Positions 30,042 through 38,316 of a stretch of DNA of 44,356 nucleotides are shown here, one piece after another. The stretch is from an uncultured Bacteroidales bacterium (GTDB lineage Bacteria; Bacteroidota; Bacteroidia; Bacteroidales; Marinilabiliaceae): assembly GCA_934699135.1 (NCBI GenBank), contig CAKUVM010000010.1, positions 1-44,356 on the forward strand, given 5' to 3'. Within the stretch, counting starts at the first letter, position 1; every line of letters begins with the position of its first letter. The translations under genes and the position numbers were made by a program. Under the pieces are notes generated by a model. It did not search any database. It was not told the DNA's origin and worked only from the letters and a program-made list of their open reading frames with translations.

Positions 30042-31202
30042 ATGGACAAGAAACCATTGCTCGCCCTCGCGTCTGGCACGTTGGGGCTGGGCATCTCTGA
30101 GTTCGTCATGATGGGCTTGTTGCCCTATGTGGCTCTGGCCATGGGCGTCTCCATCCCTCAGGCGGGTCATTTCATCTCTGCCTACGCCCTCGGGGTGTGC
30201 GTGGGCGCGCCACTGACCACTTTGGTGGCCTTTCGCCGCCCGCTCAAAGGGGTGTTGATGTGCCTTTTCGCCGTCTATGTCTTGGGCAATGCTCTGGCTT
30301 GCGCCTCTCAAGGCTACGCCATGCTCCTTGTGGCGCGTTTCGTCTCGGGCTTGCCCCACGGGGCTTTTTTCGGCGTGGGCTCCATAGTGGCCGAGAGGGT
30401 GGGGCGCGGCGGGCGCGACACTGTGGCCATATCCATCATGATAGCGGGTATGACTGTGGCCAATGTCGTCGGCGTGCCGCTGGGCACTTGGTTGGCCGTC
30501 TCGCTCTCTTGGCGCGCCATTTTTGCCATAGCCTCGGCGTGGGGCGTGCTGACGCTGTGGGCGTTGTGGCGTTGGGTGCCGTGGCAGGAGCCGCTGCCGG
30601 ACACTGGCGTCAGGGGGCAGTTCCGTTTTGTCAAGCACGCGTCGGCTCTCTATATCATCGCGGCCACCATGTTCTCCAACGGCGCGGTTTTTTGTTGGTA
30701 TAGCTACATTCTGCCGCAGATGCGTTCTTTGGCCGGCCTAGGAGACGAGTGGCGCACGGTTCTCATGGTGTTGGCCGGCCTTGGCATGGTGGCCGGCAAC
30801 TTGCTCGGCGGGCGGTTGGCCTCGCGCCATCCCGCGGCGCGGGTAGACATGTATGAGCAACTGGCGGCGGCGCTGCTCCTTGTGGCCATGTTCGCCTTTG
30901 CCCATGTGGCCGTCGTGGCAGTGGCGCTCATGGTGGCTCTGACGGGGCTTCTGTTCTCTTTCTCGCCTGCGCAGCAGAGCCTAATTCTCAAGCATGCCTA
31001 TGGCGGCAAGATGATGGCCGCCGCTTTCATCCAGATAGCTTTCAACCTTGGCAACGCCATAGGCGCCTACGTTGGCGGCTTGCCCATTGAGTGTGGCCTT
31101 GGCTATCGCTATCCGGCCTTGTTAGGCGCCGCCGTCATGTCGCTCGGCGTAGTCTCCCTGTGGCTTTATAACAGGCATTTGGCGTCGGCCTCCGAGCCTT
31201 AG
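30042..31202 (+). CDS. MFS efflux transporter (AraJ-like)
   Basis: A 386-residue protein with twelve hydrophobic segments. It opens with GTLGLGISEFVMMGLLP, typical of the drug:H+ antiporter-1 subfamily (AraJ/YdhP-like), and has RFVSGLPHGAFFGVG and GVPLGTWL, which fit motifs B and C. It exports small molecules in exchange for protons; the substrate is unknown. It lies 26 bases after the glycosyltransferase and is probably cotranscribed, ending at a bidirectional terminator. Confidence 0.9.
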   Translation: MDKKPLLALASGTLGLGISEFVMMGLLPYVALAMGVSIPQAGHFISAYALGVCVGAPLTTLVAFRRPLKGVLMCLFAVYVLGNALACASQGYAMLLVARFVSGLPHGAFFGVGSIVAERVGRGGRDTVAISIMIAGMTVANVVGVPLGTWLAVSLSWRAIFAIASAWGVLTLWALWRWVPWQEPLPDTGVRGQFRFVKHASALYIIAATMFSNGAVFCWYSYILPQMRSLAGLGDEWRTVLMVLAGLGMVAGNLLGGRLASRHPAARVDMYEQLAAALLLVAMFAFAHVAVVAVALMVALTGLLFSFSPAQQSLILKHAYGGKMMAAAFIQIAFNLGNAIGAYVGGLPIECGLGYRYPALLGAAVMSLGVVSLWLYNRHLASASEP

Positions 31203-31266
31203 GCGCCCTAATGTGGAGACGTGGCGTTGTCGCATTGCCCTCGCCTCATAGGGCTGGGAAAAATCA

Positions 31267-31302
31267 CACCCCGCCGGGCCGTCACAGGTCTGGCGGGGTG
31301 TT
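31267..31302. terminator. Bidirectional terminator of the MFS gene and queA operon
   Basis: A 10-bp stem (31267-31276 with 31293-31302) followed by ttttg on the plus strand; on the minus strand atttttcc follows. It lies between convergent transcripts. Confidence 0.85.
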
Positions 31303-31333
31303 TTGCTCATGGCCCCGTTGGCGGGGAGTTTTT

Positions 31334-32383
31334 TTATATTACCAGCATCGCGTCGCCGTACGGGCCAATGCGGTAGCCCTCTTCTATGGCTTTGCGGTAG
31401 GCGTTCATGACGTTGTTGTAGCCGCCGAAGGCGCAGACGAGCATGAGCATGGTGGACATTGACAACTGGAAGTTGCTCACCATCGACGTGGCCACCTGGA
31501 ACTCGTAGGGGGGGAAGATGAATTTGTTTGTCCATCCGTCATATGGCGTGATGTGCCCCATGGTGGAGACGGCCGTCTCCAAGGCGCGCATCACGGTGGT
31601 GCCGACGGCGCATATCTGTTTCTGCTCGTCTTTCGCGCGGTTGATGCGCAGCACGGCGTCGTCCAATATTCGCATTTGCTCGGAGTCCATCTTGTGCTTC
31701 GTGAGGTCTTCCACCTCCACTTCGCGAAATCCGCCCAGCCCTACGTGGAGCGTGACGTCGGAGAAGTCTATACCCTTGATCTGGCACCTCTTATACAGCT
31801 GACGGCTGAAGTGCAGAGCTGCTGTTGGCGATGCCACCGCGCCCTCTTCAGTGGCAAAGATGGTCTGGTAGTCCTCCGCGTCTTGCGGCTCCGGCTCGCG
31901 GCGGATGCAGCCTGGCAGCGGGGTCTGGCCCAGAGAGTAGAGGGCCTCGCGGAACTCTTCGTTGGTGCCGTCAAAGAGGAAGCGCAGCGTGCGGCCGCGG
32001 CTCGTGGTGTTGTCTATCACCTCGGCCACCATGGAGTTGTCCTCTCCAAAATACAACTTGTTGCCAATGCGTATTTTGCGGGCGGGGTCCACCAGCACGT
32101 CCCAAAGGTGTTGATCGTGGTTCAGCTCGCGGAGTAAGAACACTTCTATGCGGGCGTTGGTCTTCTCCTTGTTGCCATACAGGCGGGCGGGGAATACGCG
32201 GGTGTTGTTGACCACCATCACGTCGCGGTCGTCAAAATAGTCGAGAATGTCGCGAAAAGTCTTGTGCTCAATCTCCCCGGTCTTCTTGTGCAAGACCATG
32301 AGGCGGGCGTCGTCCCGGTTTTGCGTGGGGTATTGCGCAATCTGCTCTTCCGGGTACCGGTATTCGAATTCCGACAGTTTCAT
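31334..32383 (-). CDS. queA: S-adenosylmethionine:tRNA ribosyltransferase-isomerase
   Basis: A 349-residue QueA. It begins with LSEFEYRYPEEQIAQYP and shows VNNTRVFPARLYG, QTPLPGCIRR, VASPTAALHFS and HVGLGGFREVEVEDL, all characteristic. It uses AdoMet as a ribosyl donor to turn preQ1 at tRNA position 34 into epoxyqueuosine. It is the last gene of the ftsX-DUF3098-uppP-truB-queA operon, starting 10 bases after truB; the order is conserved in Bacteroidetes. Confidence 0.95.
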   Translation of the reverse strand: MKLSEFEYRYPEEQIAQYPTQNRDDARLMVLHKKTGEIEHKTFRDILDYFDDRDVMVVNNTRVFPARLYGNKEKTNARIEVFLLRELNHDQHLWDVLVDPARKIRIGNKLYFGEDNSMVAEVIDNTTSRGRTLRFLFDGTNEEFREALYSLGQTPLPGCIRREPEPQDAEDYQTIFATEEGAVASPTAALHFSRQLYKRCQIKGIDFSDVTLHVGLGGFREVEVEDLTKHKMDSEQMRILDDAVLRINRAKDEQKQICAVGTTVMRALETAVSTMGHITPYDGWTNKFIFPPYEFQVATSMVSNFQLSMSTMLMLVCAFGGYNNVMNAYRKAIEEGYRIGPYGDAMLVI

Positions 32384-32393
32384 ATATCTCCTT

Positions 32394-33140
32394 TCAAACG
32401 CTTTTTTCTTCTGTTGTCTGTTCTTGCGGCTTTTGGCTCTTTATCAGATCCTCCACCTGCTCCATGGTCAGCGCGCCGTCTAGCGTCACGTTGCCGACCC
32501 TTGTGCGCCGCAGCGCTGTCAGGTAGGCTCCGGAGCCAAGTGCTGTCCCGATGTCGCGGGCCAGGGCGCGGATATATGTGCCTTTGCTGCACTCTATGCG
32601 CAGCCGCAGCTCCATCTGCTCCAGGTCGAACTCTTCCACCTCCATGTCAGCTATCTCAACAGGTCGGCTGGCCAGCTCGATCTCATCGTGCCGCCCTTTG
32701 CGGGCATACTCGTAGGCTCTGTGGCCGTCTACCCTTATTGCCGAGAATGTTGGCGGCACCTGGTCAATGTGGCCGGTGAATTGCTCGCGCAGCACTTTCT
32801 CCACCAGCTTGCGGTCTATGTGGGCCGTGGGGTATGTGGCGTCCTCTTCTGTCTCTTTGTCAAACGACGGCGTGGTGGCGCCAAGCTTAAGCGTCGCCAC
32901 ATACTCTTTGTCGTGGTCCATCATGGCTTGCAGGCCCTTTGTGGCGCGGCCCGTGCACACAATTATCAGTCCCGTGGCGAGCGGGTCCAGGGTGCCGGCG
33001 TGACCCACTTTTATCTTTTTGATGCCCAGGTGTCGCTTCAGCAGGAAGCGGATTTTGTTCACCGCGTCAAACGATGTCCACGTCAGCGGCTTGTCAATGG
33101 CCAGCTGCTCGCCGCCAAGGAAGTCAAAGACCCTCTCCAC
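32394..33140 (-). CDS. truB: tRNA pseudouridine(55) synthase
   Basis: A 248-residue TruB from the GTG at 33140, five bases after the uppP stop; it has a purine-rich aggagg just upstream, which would be unusually close, so the exact start is uncertain. The catalytic Asp52 is in KVGHAGTLDPLATG, and DKPLTWTS is the family opening; SAIRVDGHRAYEYAR and CSKGTYIRALARDIG follow. It isomerises U55 in the T-loop of tRNAs. The PUA-like C-terminal part is short, as usual in this phylum. Confidence 0.93.
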   Translation of the reverse strand: MERVFDFLGGEQLAIDKPLTWTSFDAVNKIRFLLKRHLGIKKIKVGHAGTLDPLATGLIIVCTGRATKGLQAMMDHDKEYVATLKLGATTPSFDKETEEDATYPTAHIDRKLVEKVLREQFTGHIDQVPPTFSAIRVDGHRAYEYARKGRHDEIELASRPVEIADMEVEEFDLEQMELRLRIECSKGTYIRALARDIGTALGSGAYLTALRRTRVGNVTLDGALTMEQVEDLIKSQKPQEQTTEEKSV

Positions 33141-33145
33141 TCCTC

Positions 33146-33949
33146 CTACTGCAAGAATACGAGTGTGAGCACGCCCGCAACTGCGCAGTAGATGGCGAAC
33201 CATATCAGTTTGCCGCGGCGCACCACGTCTATCATCCACTTGCAGGCCAGGCAGCCTGAGAGGAACGCGGCCACGAAGCCTGCCAGCATGGTCAGGGGGG
33301 ACACTGTCGATGCCGCCATGGCCTCCGCGCTGTCTCCTAGCAACTTTACGCCGTCTAGCAACGCCTCGCCCAAGATGGGGGGGATGACCATGAGGAAGGA
33401 GAACTGCGCCATGGTCTCTTTCTTGTTCCCGAGCAGGAGGCCGGTGGCGATGGTGGTGCCGGAGCGGGAGAGGCCCGGGAGCACGGCCAGGGCCTGCGAG
33501 AGACCTATGACGAACGCGTCGAGATATGAGACTCTCTCCTTGGCGCGCGGGCGCGCATAGTAGGCGAAGGCGAGCAGCAGGGCGGTGACGCATAGCATCA
33601 GGCCCACGATGAACGTGCCGGAGCCGAACGCCTCCTCAACCTTGTCCTTAAAAAAGACCCCTACAATGCCTATGGGAATCATGGAGATGAGGATGGACAC
33701 GGAGTAGCGGGTGGCGTCGTTCATCTTGAACTCGAAGAGGCCCTTGATAAGCCACCATATCTCGCGCCACAAGATGACTATCGTGGAGAGGACCGTGGCC
33801 ACGTGCACCACAATGGTGAACGTCAGGTTCTGCTCTGGCTCTATGCCCAGAAGCTTTGAGGCTATCACAAGATGCCCGCTGCTGCTCACGGGCAGATATT
33901 CCGTCAGGCCCTGGAGCAGGCCCAAGAGTACGGCTTGCAGTGTGTCCAT
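33146..33949 (-). CDS. uppP: Undecaprenyl-diphosphatase (BacA)
   Basis: A 267-residue membrane protein with seven to eight hydrophobic segments and both signature motifs: the EYLPVSSSGH box (Glu17, Ser22-Ser24, His26) and the PGLSRSGTT box (about 167-175) with the catalytic arginine. It dephosphorylates undecaprenyl diphosphate at the membrane, recycling the lipid carrier for peptidoglycan and other glycans. It begins 15 bases after DUF3098 in the ftsX operon. Confidence 0.96.
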   Translation of the reverse strand: MDTLQAVLLGLLQGLTEYLPVSSSGHLVIASKLLGIEPEQNLTFTIVVHVATVLSTIVILWREIWWLIKGLFEFKMNDATRYSVSILISMIPIGIVGVFFKDKVEEAFGSGTFIVGLMLCVTALLLAFAYYARPRAKERVSYLDAFVIGLSQALAVLPGLSRSGTTIATGLLLGNKKETMAQFSFLMVIPPILGEALLDGVKLLGDSAEAMAASTVSPLTMLAGFVAAFLSGCLACKWMIDVVRRGKLIWFAIYCAVAGVLTLVFLQ

Positions 33950-33964
33950 TGCGTTCCCTCCCCC

Positions 33965-34207
33965 TTATTTCTTCATTATCGCGTATACCTCGAAAATGAA
34001 GCCGGCCAAGACGACAATCGGGGCCAGCGTGATGCGGCGGAAGCTATACACGTCCGCGTTAAAGACGTTGGGGTCTTCAGACCCGCCGCCGGCCATAAGG
34101 ACGAATCCCAATATTATCACGCCGAAGCCTATGGCCAGCAGCTTGTAGTTCTGCTTGCCCAGGGCGAAGTCGTCGCTCAGCTGCTTCTGCTCTGTCTTGT
34201 TTGTCAT
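33965..34207 (-). CDS. DUF3098-family small membrane protein
   Basis: An 80-residue protein with two membrane segments (about 22-40 and 60-77) separated by NVFNADVYSFRRITLAP, which is typical of DUF3098. Its function is unknown. In Bacteroidetes it lies between ftsX and uppP, as here, which suggests a cell-division or envelope link. Confidence 0.88.
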   Translation of the reverse strand: MTNKTEQKQLSDDFALGKQNYKLLAIGFGVIILGFVLMAGGGSEDPNVFNADVYSFRRITLAPIVVLAGFIFEVYAIMKK

Positions 34208-34238
34208 TTTTGTTGTCTCCTTGTCGTTTTGGTTTCTT

Positions 34239-35117
34239 TTATACGTAGAGGTCTGCCGTCCGCAGGCCCAGATATTTGTTCACGGATCTGACCGTCGAGG
34301 CCATGGTCATCAGCACCCCGATGGCGAAAACAGCGCCGAACAGCGCCGAGACGGAATACACGTCGCCGAAGTTGATCACGCCGGGCAACTCGCGCGCCGC
34401 CAAGAAGATGACCACGGCCAGCATGGCGTTGGCCAAAAGCCCGCCCACGAGGCCCTGCGCCACGCTAGACAGCAGGAACGGCCGGCGGATGAAGCCGCGG
34501 GTGGCCCCCACGAGCTGCATGGTGCGGATCAGGAACCGCTTGCTGTATACCATCAGGCGCACGGTGTTGTTGATGAGCGTCACGGCCACAAGCAGCATCA
34601 CCGCCGAGAAGCACAGCAGCACGAGGGAGATTTTGCGTATGTTGTCATGGATAAGGTTCACCACGTCTTGCTCAAAATACACCTCACGCACCGGCTTATA
34701 CCCGCGGATGGTCTCCGCCACGGCGGCCATGCCCTGCTCATCGGCATAGTCGGCGAAGAGCTTCACCTCCATCGAGGGCAGGAGGGGGTTCATGTCCAGC
34801 GTGGCCACGAAGTCCTCGCCAAGGTTCTCCTGCATCTGGCGGGCCGCCTCGTCTTTGTCGATATACTTGACCGATTTCACCTGCGGCGAGGCCAACAGCT
34901 GTTTCTCAATCTGGCGCACCTCGGCGTCGCGGGCGTCGGGGGAGAACGTCACGGTCAGGCACAGATTCTCTTTCACGTAGGCCGACACTCGGCTCGCGTT
35001 CAGCATCAGCAGGCCTATCATGCCCAGAAGGAACAGCACCAGGGCGATGCTTATGGTTGTGGTGAAATATGAGCTGCGCAGCTTGCGGGCCGCGGCGGAG
35101 TTTGTCTGATTAGGCAT
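34239..35117 (-). CDS. ftsX: FtsX-type permease
   Basis: A 292-residue FtsX: a cytoplasmic start, one membrane segment (about 22-42), an extracytoplasmic domain (about 45-165) and three further segments with LVGATRGFIRRPFLL, the usual inner motif. FtsX works with the ATPase FtsE to activate cell-wall hydrolases at the division site. ftsE is not in the window. This is the first gene of the operon; two candidate promoters lie just upstream. Confidence 0.93.
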   Translation of the reverse strand: MPNQTNSAAARKLRSSYFTTTISIALVLFLLGMIGLLMLNASRVSAYVKENLCLTVTFSPDARDAEVRQIEKQLLASPQVKSVKYIDKDEAARQMQENLGEDFVATLDMNPLLPSMEVKLFADYADEQGMAAVAETIRGYKPVREVYFEQDVVNLIHDNIRKISLVLLCFSAVMLLVAVTLINNTVRLMVYSKRFLIRTMQLVGATRGFIRRPFLLSSVAQGLVGGLLANAMLAVVIFLAARELPGVINFGDVYSVSALFGAVFAIGVLMTMASTVRSVNKYLGLRTADLYV

Positions 35118-35138
35118 ATAGCAAGACTATATTACAGA

Positions 35139-35157
35139 CAAATTTAGCCCAAATTTA
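35139..35157 (-). promoter_or_regulatory. Two tandem -7 elements of the ftsX operon
   Basis: On the minus strand TAAATTTG occurs twice, at 35157-35150 and 35146-35139, both full matches to TAnnTTTG, 22 and 33 bases before the ATG. No clear -33 TTG was found for either. Confidence 0.55.
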
Positions 35158-35260
35158 TGCCATGACGGCGACATTAACAGTTTTTATATCGGCTCGGCCG
35201 CCCCCCCCGCCAATCTGCGCGCGGCTCCCTCCAGCCCTCTTTAGGACTCGCCGGCGGCCG

Positions 35261-35893
35261 TCACAGTTTGGCGAACTCGTAGCCTTGCGCCTTCAGCGTC
35301 TCCAAAGTGCCAGACAGCGCGTGGCGCATCCGCTCGCCCGCCTTTATGGAGTCGTGAAAGACTATTATGGAGCCGGGGCGGACGAAGCGTCGGACGTTCT
35401 CCATCACCTGTTCGGGAGAGAGGCGTCTGTCGTAGTCTTTGGGCATCACGTCCCAAAACACCACGCAGCGAAATCTGCTCCGCGTCAGCCGCCAGGCGTG
35501 CCATGGCGTCATATGGCCGTGCGGGGCCCGGAGCAGCTCGGCACGCCAGCCCTCTGCGGCCTGGCACTTGTCCACGTTGGCCGAGAATTCCGTCCAGCCC
35601 GCCTTTAAGAGCGGCAGATGGTTGAATGTGTGGTTGCCGACCGTGTGGCCGCGGGCCACTATGTCTTGAAAGATGTCGGGGTGTTTCCTCACATTGTCGC
35701 CCACGCAGAAGAATGTGGCCTTGGCGCCATACTTGTCTAGCAAGTCCAGCACCCAGGGAGTCTGCTCCGGCACGGGGCCGTCGTCAAATGTCAAGAAGAC
35801 TCGTTTGCGCTCGTGGTCACGGTCTCGCCACAAGGAGCGCGGAAACACCCATCGCACGAAAGATGGCGGTTGTATCACCCAGTCTATCGGCAT
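35261..35893 (-). CDS. Polysaccharide deacetylase (NodB/CE4 family)
   Basis: A 210-residue NodB domain protein without signal peptide or membrane anchor. Motif 1 TFDDGP has Asp37-Asp38, motif 2 is GNHTFNH with His88 and His92, and RAPHG is the motif-3 equivalent; PGSIIVFHDS closes the barrel. It removes acetyl groups from an amino-sugar polymer or precursor with a zinc or other metal ion. The gap to DUF6427 is 6 bases, so it follows that gene and purD on one transcript. The C8 tract at 35211-35218 lies past its stop. Confidence 0.9.
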   Translation of the reverse strand: MPIDWVIQPPSFVRWVFPRSLWRDRDHERKRVFLTFDDGPVPEQTPWVLDLLDKYGAKATFFCVGDNVRKHPDIFQDIVARGHTVGNHTFNHLPLLKAGWTEFSANVDKCQAAEGWRAELLRAPHGHMTPWHAWRLTRSRFRCVVFWDVMPKDYDRRLSPEQVMENVRRFVRPGSIIVFHDSIKAGERMRHALSGTLETLKAQGYEFAKL

Positions 35894-35899
35894 GGCGGG

Positions 35900-36874
35900 C
35901 TATGCGTAAATGATCCAGGCCGTCACGGCCGTCAGTGCGGCGGGCAACGCCTCGCGCCCCCGCTCGCCAAGCGACCACAGCAGGCGAGGCAGCAGCATCG
36001 ACGCGCCAATGGCGGTGAGGATTTGTATGTCTAACGAGAAACCCGGCAGGATGGCCAGGAACACGGTGAAGAAGAACACCCACTCCGCCGCGCGGACGCG
36101 ACGGCTCACCGTGATGCTCATCTCCAGAATATGCCTCTGCGCCGAGGCCGCGGCCAGGGCGGCGGAGCCAAGAGCCACCACCAAATATGTGATGGAGGCC
36201 GGCCCAAGTCTCCAATAGGGCAGCGTGGCGAACCCGGAGCGGACAAAGGAGCGCGCCGTCTCGGCAGGGTCGGGGGCGAAGAGCGTGAATGTCGTGGCCA
36301 CCAGCGCCACGCCCGTCACGCCCACAACGCCCGCCATGACGCACCGCAAGGAGTTGACACGCAATAAGAAGAGCAAGACGAAAAGGAAAGGTATGAAAAC
36401 CAAGCCCTTGGCCCAGATGAGCGACCCCGCGCTGACTATGGCGAAACCCCACGCCACGCTGGCGTAGGGCCGCTCTTTGCCCGTGGCGGAGAAGAGGCGG
36501 TCCAGCCCCCAGATGAGAGCCAGTGCGAAGACGAGCGAAGGCTGGAAGGCCAACGAAAGCCTGAACGCGCCGCATAAAATCACGAACGCCATGCCGCCCA
36601 ACACGCCTTGCTGCCCCACCAGGTTGTAGCGGTTCACCATATTGTTGACCATGAGGGCGCACAAGAACGTTACCGCCACGGCCAGCAGCACGGCGAGGCC
36701 GCTCCCGGCTGCCACATGCCCCATCAGCTGCTGCCACAGGGGTGAGAACAGGTCGGGGGTGTCAGCCACGACGTATCGGCCGGGGTCATAAATGAGCCTG
36801 CCGCGCAGCGCCACCAGCAGCGCCAGCAGCGCGGCGTAGGCCGCGGGGGTGTTTTGAGAGAATAGGCGGAACAA
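35900..36874 (-). CDS. DUF6427-family membrane protein
   Basis: A 324-residue protein with about nine hydrophobic segments and short loops, including LVALRGRLIYD near the start and NNMVNRYNLVGQQGVLGG, features of DUF6427. The family is found in Bacteroidetes near purD. The function is unknown; its topology resembles a glycosyltransferase or flippase-like membrane enzyme. It follows purD by 23 bases and precedes the deacetylase by 6. Confidence 0.75.
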   Translation of the reverse strand: MFRLFSQNTPAAYAALLALLVALRGRLIYDPGRYVVADTPDLFSPLWQQLMGHVAAGSGLAVLLAVAVTFLCALMVNNMVNRYNLVGQQGVLGGMAFVILCGAFRLSLAFQPSLVFALALIWGLDRLFSATGKERPYASVAWGFAIVSAGSLIWAKGLVFIPFLFVLLFLLRVNSLRCVMAGVVGVTGVALVATTFTLFAPDPAETARSFVRSGFATLPYWRLGPASITYLVVALGSAALAAASAQRHILEMSITVSRRVRAAEWVFFFTVFLAILPGFSLDIQILTAIGASMLLPRLLWSLGERGREALPAALTAVTAWIIYA

Positions 36875-36897
36875 GGCTTTGGGCGTATCGTGCGGGC

Positions 36898-38196
36898 TTA
36901 CCGCCTGGAGTCGCGGATTCGGATCATGTCTTGGCCAATGTCTTTGCGATAGAACGCGCCGTCAAAAGATATGCGCGCCACGTTGGCGTAGCTCTTGGCC
37001 AAGGCGTCCTCCATGCTGTCGCCCAGCGAGCTTACGGCAATCACGCGGCCGCCGCTCGTCTCAGTCTGGCCATCGGCCGTGAGCTTGGTGCCGGCGTGGA
37101 ACAATATGCTGCGCCCGTCCGTCAGGTCCAAGCCGTTCATGACCTTGCCCCTCTCATAGTGGCCGGGATAGCCGCCAGACACCATCATGACCGTCACGCA
37201 CGTGCGAGGGTCGGCCTCCGCCTTCATCTCTTTGAGTCGGCCTGCCGCCGTGGCCTCGAACAGATCCACAAGGTCGGTCTTGAGGCGAGGCATCACCACT
37301 TCCGTCTCGGGGTCGCCCATACGCACATTGTACTCAATCACCATCGGCTCGCCGCCGCAGTTTATGAGGCCGAGGAATATGAAGCCCTTGTATGGTATGC
37401 CGTCTTTTTTCAAGCCTTCTACCGTCGGGCGAACAATGCGCTCCTCCACTTTGGCCATGAAAGCCGCGTCGGCGAAAGGCACGGGAGACACCGCGCCCAT
37501 GCCGCCGGTGTTCGGCCCCTCGTCATTGTCGCCAATGCGCTTATAGTCTTTTGCCTCGGGCAATATCACGTAGCCGTCGCCGTCGGTCAGCACGAAGACA
37601 GACAGCTCCACGCCGCTCAAAAACTCCTCTATGACCACCGTTCGCGATGCCGCGCCGAACATGCCGCCAAGCATTTCGCCAAGCTCCCTCTTCGCCTCGG
37701 CCAAGTCGTTTATTATCAGCACACCTTTGCCGGCCGCCAGGCCGTCGGCTTTGAGCACGTAGGGGGGCTTCAGGCTTTCCAGGAATCGCTCGCCGTCGGC
37801 CAGGCTCTCCGCCGTGAAGCTGCGGTAGCGCGCCGTCGGGATGTTGTGGCGCGTCATGAACGCTTTGGCGAAGTCTTTGCTGCCCTCCAGCTCCGCGCCC
37901 TTGGCCTGCGGGCCGATTACCGGGATGCGGGCTGTGCGGCTGTCGGCCAATATGGCGTCGTGAAGCCCCTTCACCAGAGGCTCCTCGGGGCCCACCACCA
38001 CCATGTCTATGCCATTGGCCGTCACAAAGTCGCACACGGCCTTGTGGTCGTTGGGGTCCAGGGCGGTGTTCTGCCCCAGCGAGGCGGTGCCGGCGTTGCC
38101 GGGGGCAATGAAGAGCTTGTCCAGTTTGGGGCTCTGCTTCAGTTTCCAGGCAATGGCGTTTTCGCGCCCGCCGCCGCCAATAAGCAATATGTTCAT
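36898..38196 (-). CDS. purD: Phosphoribosylamine-glycine ligase
   Basis: A 432-residue GARS. It has the N-terminal loop GGGGREN, the ATP-grasp core with VLKADGLAAGKGV, EEFLSGVELSVFVL and DYKRIGDNDEGPNTGGMG, and the C-terminal FHAGTKL segment. It ligates glycine to phosphoribosylamine using ATP in purine synthesis. One point stands out: the loop usually reads REHA, and here residue 13 is Asn (codon AAC), not His. The rest is intact. The promoter is at 38234-38227. Confidence 0.95.
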   Translation of the reverse strand: MNILLIGGGGRENAIAWKLKQSPKLDKLFIAPGNAGTASLGQNTALDPNDHKAVCDFVTANGIDMVVVGPEEPLVKGLHDAILADSRTARIPVIGPQAKGAELEGSKDFAKAFMTRHNIPTARYRSFTAESLADGERFLESLKPPYVLKADGLAAGKGVLIINDLAEAKRELGEMLGGMFGAASRTVVIEEFLSGVELSVFVLTDGDGYVILPEAKDYKRIGDNDEGPNTGGMGAVSPVPFADAAFMAKVEERIVRPTVEGLKKDGIPYKGFIFLGLINCGGEPMVIEYNVRMGDPETEVVMPRLKTDLVDLFEATAAGRLKEMKAEADPRTCVTVMMVSGGYPGHYERGKVMNGLDLTDGRSILFHAGTKLTADGQTETSGGRVIAVSSLGDSMEDALAKSYANVARISFDGAFYRKDIGQDMIRIRDSRR

Positions 38197-38226
38197 GGGT
38201 CTGTAGTGTTTTCGGGTTTGCCTCCG

Positions 38227-38272
38227 CGAAGATAATGATTTAGCCGCTGATTGAATTTTAATCTTAACTTCG
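38227..38272. promoter_or_regulatory. Divergent -7 elements of purD and the DUF2723 gene
   Basis: Minus strand TATCTTCG (38234-38227), 30 bases before purD; plus strand TAACTTCG (38265-38272), 44 bases before the DUF2723 gene. Both are the TAnnTTCG variant. No clear -33 elements. Confidence 0.45.
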
Positions 38273-38316
38273 CGGTCAGCACTTTATAACACATAGCCGT
38301 AATTGAGCGCAAGCTA

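Noticed and set aside
36931..38235. 434-codon plus-strand frame opposite purD
   Set aside because: It is antisense to a fully supported PurD, is histidine/alanine/valine-rich as expected of a GC-rich shadow frame, and has no recognisable domain.
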